A stretch of 64,000 bases of DNA. It comes from Eucalyptus grandis. Lineage: Eukaryota > Streptophyta > Magnoliopsida > Myrtales > Myrtaceae. The notes beneath the pieces were generated by a model. The model was given only the letters and a program-made list of their open reading frames with translations. It did no database searches and was not told the origin of the DNA. The translations under genes and the position numbers were made by a program. The DNA is taken from NCBI RefSeq assembly GCF_016545825.1, contig NC_052619.1, forward strand, positions 10,989,501-11,053,500. The letters are read 5' to 3'. Below are positions 48,790 to 58,759 of this stretch, piece after piece. Every line of letters begins with the position of its first letter. Positions within the stretch are counted from its first letter, which is position 1.

Positions 48790-51150
48790 TTTAGATCAAT
48801 TGGAGTAAGAAACCACTACATCACTTGAGTATGATGAATTGATGGCGCTGATACCATTGCGATGGAGATCGTGAGAAAGGTGGAGATAGTGAGAGGTGAT
48901 CATGAAATTGATGGTGGTTGAGTCAGCGTTGTTGAGACATGCTATTGGGATAATCATCATCGACAATAGAGACGCCAAAGGAGGATTTATAGGGATGACT
49001 AAAAGGCCAAATGCCGTTGCGATAATCATCATCGTAACGACAGTAGAAGTGCCAAAGGAGGATTTCTAGTGACGACTAAAAGGCCAAAAGACCATCATGG
49101 TCACTGATACGCTTCCTACTAATGACTCTACAGTTGAATAACCACGAGTTAACTAGCTTCAATATGTGGTGTCACTAAAACCGTCTATTCTTGCCTGCAT
49201 CCTAGAGGCTCAACAGGAAAGAGCCACTGTCCATTCAAAAGAAGGTTTCACCAACAGTAGCTCCAGCGTCTGCAATTCATAAGCAATCGAGAAGAGAGAA
49301 GGCTCAATGACGTCCATTGAGACATTGAGGCTCAATGACGTCTTTGTACACAACATTCCTGTTAATCAGATGCCGCGTAATCTTTTTTGGCCAGTAAAGT
49401 AAAAGTCGGAAATTTTGTTCGTTGAGATCTTGGCATCAGCCTTCCCCTGGCTATCATTCGCTTTCACCCGAAAATTGCATGAAAAAGAGGGTAAGTGAAA
49501 AGAAGAGACCAAGTGCAAAAGGTTGACTCAAGAATCAATAACATTGTGTACATGTTTCCTTGCTGTCAATCCAGTGAGGCGCATCACCACTAATGTGAAA
49601 TAATAAGCTTTCCGATGAAGTCAAAATCACAAAAGGGGAGGGGAAAAAATGCAAGATCCAATTCAATAATAAAAGGAAGATATACTTCAAACAAAGTGGG
49701 ATCACCGAGCAAATCAGGTATGAATTAGAAAATCTGATGCTGCCGAGATAAGTTATACTTGATTTGTCTAAGGTTTCAGAAGAGCTGCGACATGTGAATA
49801 CCAGAGATCACGCGCGACTCACACCTTAAAAGAAGAGCAGAATCACCTACACACGCCAATATATAACACTCTTTGACCAAACGGCAAAAGATAATCAGGG
49901 TACAAATCCAACGCTGCAATTCCCGGGGTCCAAGCAGAGAATTTTCTGCATAGGGGGCAGCATCGTTAGCTGCAACATTATCATCTAATAACCCACGAAC
50001 TCTATGCTCTCATTTCTGTTCATTCCATTTTGTAGGATTGCAACTTACAGATAAGGTTGACTCCAGCTAAATCAAGACCTGGAACCACATCCTGCGGATT
50101 CTGAAAGTATGAAAACAACGTTTCAATATTATCTTTTTATTTTTATTTTTTGAGAAGACTTTGTCATGACCGAATAACAATGTTATCAAATGTTTAGCCT
50201 AAATAGTGAGCCAATTACCAGCAGGATTTTAAGTGACTGCACGAGGATGACCAGAATCATATACTAATCCAGGAAAATGAATTCCGACTACCAAAGTTCA
50301 ATGCAAATTTGATACACAGCCAGGAGAATGCAATACTAGCTTCAGAAGTCAGAGTATGCTTCATCGCTGAACATTGTATATGGTGGGGTACAAGAAAATA
50401 CTGTCGCAGCTAAAATGTTTTGTGATTGTTTTTGCTGCCATTTGAAACATGTGGCTCTGAAAGCTGTATATCAGGCCAAAAGAGTAAAAGACATCCTCAG
50501 TAAGTCTGTATATAAAACCTATAATAAGTTCAAAGATTGAAAGCAAAACCATCATCGAGTAAGATATCGATAAGACACTGATAAATGTAACATTACTGAA
50601 CCAGAACCATTTTCACCACTTAATTTCATATGGACAGGCATGCAAATAGATAATTGAAATGGACCGCAGAATCAGACAGTTCCTGAAATTTAACCATAAC
50701 GTGCGTCATTTGGTGGAGCGGGCAACCAACAGAAGCCCCTACTTATAACTGAATGTCTTGAACAGCTCATCAATTTCAGAATCTCGAGGAAATAAAGGGC
50801 GTTGGTACGCCATCTCAGTGAATATACAGCCAACTGACCAGAAATCAAGTGGGGCGGAATAGTAATAACAACCACAAAGTATTTCTGGTACACCTAGAAA
50901 GCCACCAATCTTAATCTATACGCAAAGTATAACCCGTCAGAGTTTAGGATAGTGTTAGCAACCATTTTTCATAGTGTCGCAAGTTAAGGCATCCGAACCT
51001 TCAACAGCATCGCCTGAAGTGTTCGTAGTGCCTCCCATTTGGATAGTGAAAAGTAATCAAGAATAAACTACTAATCTGTGCTAAATTTCAACAGGCTACG
51101 GATAACTATGGAAGACATTCTAAAAACATGAAACATGCTAAGATCAGTTT
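48790..51150 (-). pseudogene. CDKA;1: CDKA-like pseudogene, copy D (longest)
   Basis: On the minus strand one exon (about 50759-50893) reads [33 protein letters not shown] and [11 protein letters not shown], close to the CDKA segment after the activation loop. A second (about 50053-50101) reads DVVPGLDLAGVNLI, and a third (about 49915-49955) QKILCLDPG, both from the C-lobe end of CDKA. DNA on either side (48800-49245 and 50788-51150) matches copies A, B and C, which lack the 49245-50788 middle. No HRD, DFG or N-lobe is seen, so it is a decayed fragment that keeps more of the original gene than the other copies. Confidence 0.7.
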
Positions 51151-52029
51151 TTGACATTGCAGCGATTGGGCCCTGGTCCATCACACGTGCGAATTTTACT
51201 CTTTTGGTTCTTTCTTTCTTCTCAAATAGGTGTCGTTGCATCTCCTACTTTAAGCAGCTTTTCTAATGTAAATTCATTTTATCAGTTTTTTTTTTATAAA
51301 TAATTCCTCCTATGTTCTCTAAGTTACTGGTTTTCCAAATCGTTACTCCAATATACATAGCAACATTCAGCAACCGAAATTAGCGGTACTTAAGCAAGCT
51401 ATAATTGTTATGGACTTCAATTTATCATGTATCATATCCCTCCAAAATCATACATTAATAGGATCTATTATGAACTTCAATTTATCATGTATCATATCCC
51501 TCGAAAGTCATACATCAATAGGATCTGTCGTCTTCCCAAACTCTCGAGCTCTATACACGTTTGAACCTATAATTCCACGGCGAAAGCCTCAAACCCATTG
51601 CTCCATCATCTTTGTCTTGTTGTTCCAATTGTGAGACCAACAATAGGATGTCCTGTTGACTTTGTTGAATAAAACTAAATGAGAAAAATCTTTGCAATCT
51701 TGAATTTCTTGAGGCAAGTTTGATGGACACATTATTATACCAACTCCACTCCTTATAATGACTCAAGAACACAACATTACAATAATACGACCGATTCGAC
51801 TTTTTTTCACATGTAGTTGATGGTTGAGGCAATGTTGTTGACATGTAGTTGAGATAATCATCCTCATAACGCTAGTAGACACTAAAGGAGGACTTCTAGT
51901 GATGACTAAAATGCCAACTCACTTATATGCTTGTTACTAATGAATATTATCCAATAACTACGAATTAACTAGCTATGATCTGTGGTGTCGTGAATTATTT
52001 TTATCGGCATTCTCAACCTAGAGACTCAA

Positions 52030-52650
52030 TGGAAAGAACCATTGTCCCTTCAGGAAATAAAGGACATTGGTTCACCATCTCAGTGAATACACAACCAACT
52101 GACCAAACATTAACTAGGCAATAGTGATGAGAGCCCAAAAGTGTTTCTGGTGCTCATTGCTAATATCAATCTATACACAAACCATAAACTGTCAGAGTTT
52201 AAGATAGTGTAGGCAATATTGTTTCACACTGTCACAAATTAAGACATTTGAACCTCCAACGGTATGGTTGAGGGTACCTATAGTGTCTCACACTTCCATA
52301 GTCAATGGTAATAAAAAAATAAACTACTGACCTGCCCTAAATTTCAACAAGCTATGAAGAACTACCGAAGACATTCTAAACACACGAAACATATTAAGAT
52401 CATATATTTAAGCACAAAGGCATGGATCTCCTCGCATAAGAGCAAACAGCTCACTCGCTTTTACCAAACATGGATCCTTGGCCAAGTCTGGAGGTGAATC
52501 CATGTGCTTCTCCAAACCCAAGTCCAGATACTCAAAAACTAGACAGAGCCTATTCTCATTGTGCACAACATCTTGAAGCCTGCCAGAAGCAAAAGTGCTA
52601 GTTCATGCATGAGACCATTAGACAAGAAACTGCAAAGCATGATGGGATCC
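52030..52650 (-). pseudogene. CDKA-like kinase fragment, copy B
   Basis: Same two exon remnants as copy A at about 52428-52590 and 52040-52165. It keeps the phrase CCTTCAGGAAATAAAGG, which marks the internal deletion join more clearly than copy A. Confidence 0.65.
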
Positions 52651-53519
52651 AAATAAGAACGATTACAAAATCAATAGGACCAAAAGATTAAGGCTGATGG
52701 ATTTGGATTTAGTGCAACAAAAAGCAAAGCTTGTTTTTTCTTCTTCTTTTTTCCTGACAAAGACAAACCATCGGTCCTTGTCAAACAATACTGAAAAACA
52801 ATAATTTCATATGCTTGTTGTGTTTATACCTTGGAGCAGTAGGCTATCACTTGAGGAAGTAAATGTAATCATCTTTTCCTCATTGTAAAAATTCTGTGTC
52901 ACTGTTAATCAAAGAAGAAGCCAAAAGTATCTTCTCCTAACAGTCATTTGTTACGTCATCTATGTCTCTCATTAAGGCTTAAGGATAACCCAAAGTTATG
53001 AAGATTTAGGCGAAGGCATCGACTTGACCCCTTTCTTCTATTCCTCTAATAATGCATGCATCTTGAATCCGAAAAAGAAAAGTTAACCACACAAACGGCC
53101 ATGTACATTTCACTTTCGTCCCATCTTTTTGCATCAGTCATATTTATTTTACTTTACTTTAGTTTTGGACGCAACATATTAAGATATTATAAATCTCCAA
53201 CTGCACACTTGACATATTGAATAAGTCACCTGCATTTACAACATTTCGTTGGTCATACACTTTTTTTTTTATTAGCAGCCATTTTCTTTTTCTTTCTTTT
53301 TTTAAAAAAGAAGCAAAAATGAAATTCAATTTTCTTTTCAAAAAAGAAAAGTGGGAGACCATCTCGGCCAAGTCGGCCAACAAGAAGAAGCTTTGCTGAG
53401 ATACGGTCAATCCGCCAACAACGTCACCAATGAGGTGGGCCCCATTTACATTGCTGTCATCTTGGCCATTACGAGACCAGTAATTCTAAAATTTATATGT
53501 TAATAGAAGCTAACAATCT

Positions 53520-53900
53520 CACATACGCGTACAATTTTGTCACTTCAAAACATTTAGGACACATGTCGGCTTATTTGCGATTTCCTTCACTTTATCACAA
53601 CAAAATCAAATGAAAATCACATTCTTTCATTTCCTCTTCCGGTTGATATTCCTCACTTGTTTATTTTAATAATGATATATTTTCAGAATATATTTGCAAC
53701 CTCAAAAACCATAATTCAAACGAATTTTTTATTTCCTTTTCCACTTAAGATTTGAATTCTTATTTAGACCGAGAATCTATCTTTGTATCGATTAGCCACT
53801 AACTTCTTTTTCAGTTAACCATTAAGGAAATTGAAACTGATACTCTATCTGTAGATAGAAATAAAGAAGAATTAATTTCTTTTTTTTTCAAAAAGAAGAA
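53520..53900 (+). repeat. detached F-box 5' flank, copy B
   Basis: Counterpart of 46130-46500, again without any F-box coding sequence downstream. Confidence 0.6.
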
Positions 53901-54076
53901 GAAAAAGAAAATTTTATATCCACGAGAATTCTAGAACTTCAGATCAATTTGAATAAGAAACCACCATATCACTTGAGTCTATGAGAAGCGATTGAATCTG
54001 TTCAATGCATGACATAGAAGAGGATGGTGCCATTGCGATGGAGATCATTCTTCCCTCCATTTTTTAGTCCTCGAAA

Positions 54077-54211
54077 ATGGCGAAGAAAAGTAAGGGAAAG
54101 TGTGCCGAACAGAAGAACAAGTACTGTTTCGCCTGCGATAAGCCATACACTAAGAATGACTTTAAGGAGCATAACCGGAGCAAGCATCGCAGCTGCGATC
54201 GGTGCCTATGA
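54077..54211 (+). CDS. small zinc-finger-like protein (44 aa)
   Basis: A 45-codon frame from ATG encodes a Lys-rich start, then YCFACDKPYTKNDFKEHNRS and KHRSCDRC. CxxC followed 11 residues later by HxxxxH fits a C2H2 finger, and a second CxxC (CDRC) ends the protein just before TGA. The same frame continues open past the TGA for about 40 codons (LEEHEERLARACAERKEG, then DCQKC), so a longer protein with paired Cys motifs may have existed. Upstream DNA is shared with 48785-48870. No family was recognised. It could be a fragment of a larger plant zinc-finger gene. Confidence 0.4.
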   Translation: MAKKSKGKCAEQKNKYCFACDKPYTKNDFKEHNRSKHRSCDRCL

Positions 54212-54425
54212 ATCATTGTTCTTCAACCTCTGGAGCTTGAAGAGCATGAAGAAAGGCTCGCCAGAGCTTGTGCCGAGCGGAAGGAGGGGGAAAGTGATCG
54301 TGGTGACTGTCAAAAGTGTTTTCTCTACTCCTCATTTTTTCTGTTGAGTGAGTGACTTCTCCTCCTTCTCTACTGAGCAAGCGAGTCCTTGTTCTTTTTT
54401 TTTTTTTAGATTTCATTGAAGGATC

Positions 54426-54555
54426 TGGATTGATCGTTTTTATCTATTTATTTATAAAACGCTTGTTTGCTTGTTGCTTCTGCAGGGTTCAAATTTGTTT
54501 TACTTTGTGTACGAGCCTCAATGTGACAGTGGCTCTTTCCTGTTGGTTTTAGTGA
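54426..54555 (+). repeat. exon-like duplicate, copy 1
   Basis: Shares TTGTTGCTTCTGCAGG-like intron end and the phrase GAGCCTCAATGTGACAGTGG with 55143-55272. The shared frame reads EPQCDSGSF after a possible acceptor, but no protein is recognised. Confidence 0.6.
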
Positions 54556-54563
54556 CATGCTAT

Positions 54564-55018
54564 TGTCACGGGCCGATCAATCAACTCTCGATCACATGTA
54601 CGCTGACCCGGGCCGATCGATCAACTCGATCAATCAACTCTCGATCACACGTACGCTGACCCAACCCGTGTGGCCTTAGGATTTTACCTGTTTAGGAGAA
54701 ACTTCTAGAGAGAGAAGCTCTAGATTTCTATTACTCGTGAATGATATGATTTACAATGAGGGAAGAGACCCCTTTATATACAAGTACAAGACAAACCGTA
54801 TCCGTAGATCTCCCATTAATCTAACGGTAGAGATTATATCTCCTCAACTACCAACTACTTGCATTTATTACCCAACCGTACAATTACAGTCTCGCCCGCC
54901 CCCAAGAGTATTCTAGAAGAGTCGGGAAACCCTAGCAGGCAGGATACAAGCCGAGGGTCGGATGTGTCACGCCCGTTCAGTAGGAACCTCTTGGACATGC
55001 TTTCTTTGGGCTGTGACA
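54564..55018. mobile_element. 455-bp solo LTR
   Basis: Starts TGTCACGG and ends TGTGACA, so the ends are inverted and canonical. The direct repeat CTAT flanks it (54560-54563 and 55019-55022). It contains a TATA-like CCTTTATATAC and an internal ~45-bp duplication starting GGGCCGATC. There is no coding sequence. A copia-type LTR is plausible by size. Confidence 0.65.
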
Positions 55019-55021
55019 CTA

Positions 55022-55075
55022 TGTTTTGCCTTCGCTAGAACATGTAATGACATAAAACAATATAAAGAAAGCTAA
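55022..55075 (-). repeat. inverted fragment of the F-box 3' tandem repeat
   Basis: Reverse complement resembles 48313-48367, including CATTACATGTTCTAGC and GGCGAAACAT-like phrases. Confidence 0.65.
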
Positions 55076-55142
55076 ACTCCAATAGTAGGTATTTTAAATC
55101 ACCTAGCATTTAGTTTTTATTTTCTTTTGCTAATCGCATTGG

Positions 55143-55272
55143 TGGATTGATCTTTTTTTTTTTTTAGAACGTTTCCCTGCTTGTTGTTTCTGCAGGGAAA
55201 CTTGAAGGTTCAAATTCATTTTACTTTGCGTACGAGCCTCAATGTGACAGTGGCTCTTTCGTGTTGGTTTTA
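55143..55272 (+). repeat. exon-like duplicate, copy 2
   Basis: Second copy of 54426-54555, followed by a further exon-like stretch at 55341-55423 that recurs at 62751-62831. Confidence 0.6.
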
Positions 55273-55904
55273 TGCACAATTTCCTATATTGCTTAGTGTG
55301 AAAAATACTTGCACTGGTCTTCAATTATTAACTAAAGAGCTAATTTGGCAACAGATACATAGAAATGTTGTCGTTTCAGGTGCTAAACATTCTATAATAT
55401 GAAGGAATTGTGGACGTGCTCATTTATGCTATACAAAATTTTTTAATTTTCTCTCCAGTTCTATGCACCCAAAACATAATAAATAAATTTATAAAAAAAT
55501 TGCAACGGAAAAATTTGTATATTATACATTAATTAGTTTTGTGTATTTATGATAACATATGCTAATATACTCCAAAATTTTTAAACCAAAACAAATAGGG
55601 ATGTGTATCTCTTTATCTTCTATATTAAGAGATTTCCCATTTTGTTTTCTTATTAGTCGACAGATGTAATCAGCTAATAACTAATCATCCAACATCCATA
55701 ATTAATTAGTAACTACGTCCTTATATTTTACGTGAATCAATTATAGAGTATACTTTTAGTAACACTCCCACAAAGCTTTATATTGTCCAACTTTCTTCTC
55801 AATTTTTCGATTTGCAGTGTAATAATCGGGCAATTAATTTACTTCTCTTTTTTTTCGTATTATGAGTTTATTGTCTGTATGCTCTATTTCTATTTAGGAT
55901 AGGT

Positions 55905-56311
55905 GCTATTTTCTTCACTACATCACAACAAAATCAAATAAAAATTACGTTATTTTGTTTCCTCTTTTGGCTGATATTCCTCCATTGTTTATTTTTAACG
56001 ATCATATTTTCAGAAGATAATTCTAATGTAATAAACATGATTCAAACTAAAAAAAAAAAATTTCGTTCTTCCAATTAGGAATTTGGATTGAGAGTCTATA
56101 TTTTTATTGATTAGCAATTAACAACTTCTATGATTAACAATTAAGTCATCAAAATCGATACTCTATCTCTTCTCTTATGAAATTTTACTTTGTGTCAATT
56201 TGATAAAGTTTGAAAATGGTAAAAAACTGGGCAGGTCTTCAATCAGGGTTGCTAGGACTATGCTCACAATACCTTTCTACAAAGGATTTGCGGGCGATAA
56301 TGAACATTTAA
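55905..56311 (+). pseudogene. F-box gene 5' end, truncated
   Basis: 55905-56215 resembles the upstream region of the F-box gene at 47154. The ATG at 56216 opens MVKNWAGLQSGLLGLCSQYL, then STKDLRAIMN, followed by TAA (56309-56311). This parallels MERNWADLLPELL...LSAFRAV. Only the first 31 codons remain; the rest of the F-box and the C-terminal domain are gone. Confidence 0.7.
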
Positions 56312-56399
56312 AATAACCTCTTCATTCCGCGAGAAAACATTACTTGCACAAAGATATAATCTTCCTAGTTTATTTGATCACTTTATCTTCTTGTACGTA

Positions 56400-56650
56400 C
56401 AAATGTCATGTCACTCGGCACTTGCCATGCACCCGCCATGTCACTCCACACGACCACCAATGCCCGGTCCGATCTTCGAGCGTCCGCGAAGCATCCGATC
56501 CCTCCCCCGCCAAACCCAAAAACCGTGTCCGGCAACGCGACAAACTCGGACCGCCCACCTCGCCACGTCATCACCCGCACACACCAATTTGCCTTCCCTT
56601 CCCTCCCTCCACCCCGATCCCACCACGTGTCCCCGTCCCTCTAGCGGCTA
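56400..56650. other. GC-rich island without a gene
   Basis: About 250 bp of C-rich sequence in AT-rich surroundings, with a G-box type CCACGTGTCC at 56623-56632 and CACGTCA near 56563. Frames on both strands are open only because of base composition. It may be a former promoter. Confidence 0.4.
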
Positions 56651-57088
56651 CTTTTTAATTTAATCGCCAAAGTGGATGGAAAAAAGAATAATTAATTTCT
56701 TTTTTACTTTGAAAAACTTACACGTCCCTACCCCTCATCCCCCGAAATTTTACAAACTTCCGCTTTTTTTTTCTTTGAAAAATAAAATTTTACAAGCGTT
56801 TTTCTCTTGAGCCATCACTTCTCTCTACCTAAATAAGACAAAGATGGCCTCCACAAATGCCAACATCGGTGCCGATCTTCTGAATCCATGCGCCTCTCCG
56901 TAGGTAATGATGTGTGAGCATAGCTTTTGCCTTTTTCTCTTTCTTCATTTATTAACCAAGGACTAATCAAGACCCGAAAGATGACTAGAGAAGTGAAGAG
57001 AAAATTCGCTCCTACAAATTTCTCAATGCATGCATTAATGAGGAAGAAAAAAGTGGACGTGGAGACATGTGCATAGTCCTTGTGCGGA

Positions 57089-57765
57089 AGATGAGACTCA
57101 ATGGATGGAACCAATGTCCCTTCGGGAAATAAAGGACATTGGTTCACTATCTTAGTGAATACACGACCAACTGACCAAACATTAACTAGGGCAATAGTGA
57201 TAAGAGCCCAAAAGTATTTTTAGTACTCACCACCAATATCAATCTATACGCAAATCATTAACTGTCAGAGTTTAAAATAGTGTAGGCAATATTTTTTCAC
57301 AATGTCAACATCTAAACCTTTAACAATATGGTCAAGGGTCAATAGTAATAAAAAATAAACTACTGACCTGCCCTAAATTTCAACAGGCTATGAAGAACTA
57401 CATAAGACATTCTAAACATGCAAATCATATTAAGATCATATCTTCAAGCACAAAGGCATAGATCTCCTCACATAGGAGCAAACGGCTCACTCGCTTTTAC
57501 TAGACGTGGATCCTTGGCAAAGTCTGAAGGTGAATCCATGTACTTCTTTAAACCCAAGTCCAAATACTCAAAAACTAGATACAACCTAGTCTCATTGTGC
57601 ACTACATCCTATAGCCTACCATAAGCAAAAGTGCTAGTTCATGCATGAGACCATTCTAGTCTCATTGTGTAGCCTACCATAAGCAAAAGTGCTAGTTCAT
57701 GCATGAGACCATTAGACAAGAAACTGCAAAGTGTGATAGGATTCAAAATCCAAATAAGAACGATT
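57089..57765 (-). pseudogene. CDKA-like kinase fragment, copy C
   Basis: Third short copy, with exon remnants at about 57455-57625 and 57092-57225 homologous to those of copies A and B, and the same internal join (CCTTCGGGAAATAAAGG). It carries an extra local tandem duplication near 57591-57715. Confidence 0.65.
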
Positions 57766-57769
57766 AAAC

Positions 57770-58754
57770 ACCTTTCATGCGTCACCTAACCTTGGGCTTG
57801 TGGCTTGGTGGTCAACAGGGTAAGGGGAACAACATAAGGAACAGGATGTTCATAAAAGAGTTAGATCAAATCAGGAATAACTAAAGAATGAAGAGATGAA
57901 AAATCTTGCTTGCAGTTGTTTCTTTTATCCTCCTCTTAACCTAAAAACGTGGGAGCCAAGAATTATCTCGAAGATTTCTATGTACATGAATCAAATCCTT
58001 GGGATGTGCATATTAAAATAGCATTGGTCACAGAGAGACTTCAAAGAAAGAGATATGGCAACTGAAGACTTTGACGTTCAACAGAGACTCAACGTTATAA
58101 TAGCGTGGAAAAAGTTCAATTATCGTGACTTTTGTTTTACAAATATAAAATATCAATTTTGATGATTCTCATGCCCAAACATTATATCAATTGAAATTGT
58201 ATTTGGTTTTAGCTGCAAGGATCAAACTTATCCAAACTGATCTCTTCTTTTGTCTTCCCAGGAGCATAATTTTTAAAGGGTGCTAGTTGTCCATGTGGAA
58301 GTCAAAGGATTATCAATTGGACAAAAGACACATCTTCCGCATATAATATGAAACAAAATTTTCTTCTCCCTTTTTATGTTATACAAACCAAATCATAAGT
58401 CTTGAGGTATGGTAATGAGTAAATATGTTTCTTTTCTAGTTTTTGTCCATCCATATTGGATTGATGAGTAAGTAGTCATGCATCATCTTAGGGCCCCAAT
58501 TACACATTTTGAATTCGGTTTACTCGTGCTATCCGAGTATAGTATTGAGCCGTTAGTTGATTGCGTTTGAAGATAGATTTTTGCAAATCTAGATGACTTG
58601 GTATATGATGGATCATATATTCTTTCTGCTTGCTTCATTTCACAAACTAGGATCGATTATAGCATCCCCGAGTTTATCTTATTGAGTTCTTGTCTGTCAG
58701 TGCATGGAAGGTGAATTATTTTTATTTTCAAGATGCCTTGGCATGTAGAATTAG
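57770..58754. other. spacer before the copia element
   Basis: AT-rich, with no recognised gene or repeat. Confidence 0.45.
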
Positions 58755-58759
58755 CTTAT

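Larger units (their letters stand above)
51166..53939. repeat. segmental duplication, copy B
   Basis: Direct-orientation counterpart of 43799-46567 with many small differences. Its left edge cuts abruptly into CDKA copy D at 51150-51166, and its right edge joins DNA homologous to 48785-48870. Confidence 0.9.

Noticed and set aside
54209..54211. Programmed readthrough or selenocysteine at the zinc-finger TGA
   Set aside because: Land plants lack the selenocysteine system and no readthrough context is evident; a simple stop or nonsense mutation is enough.
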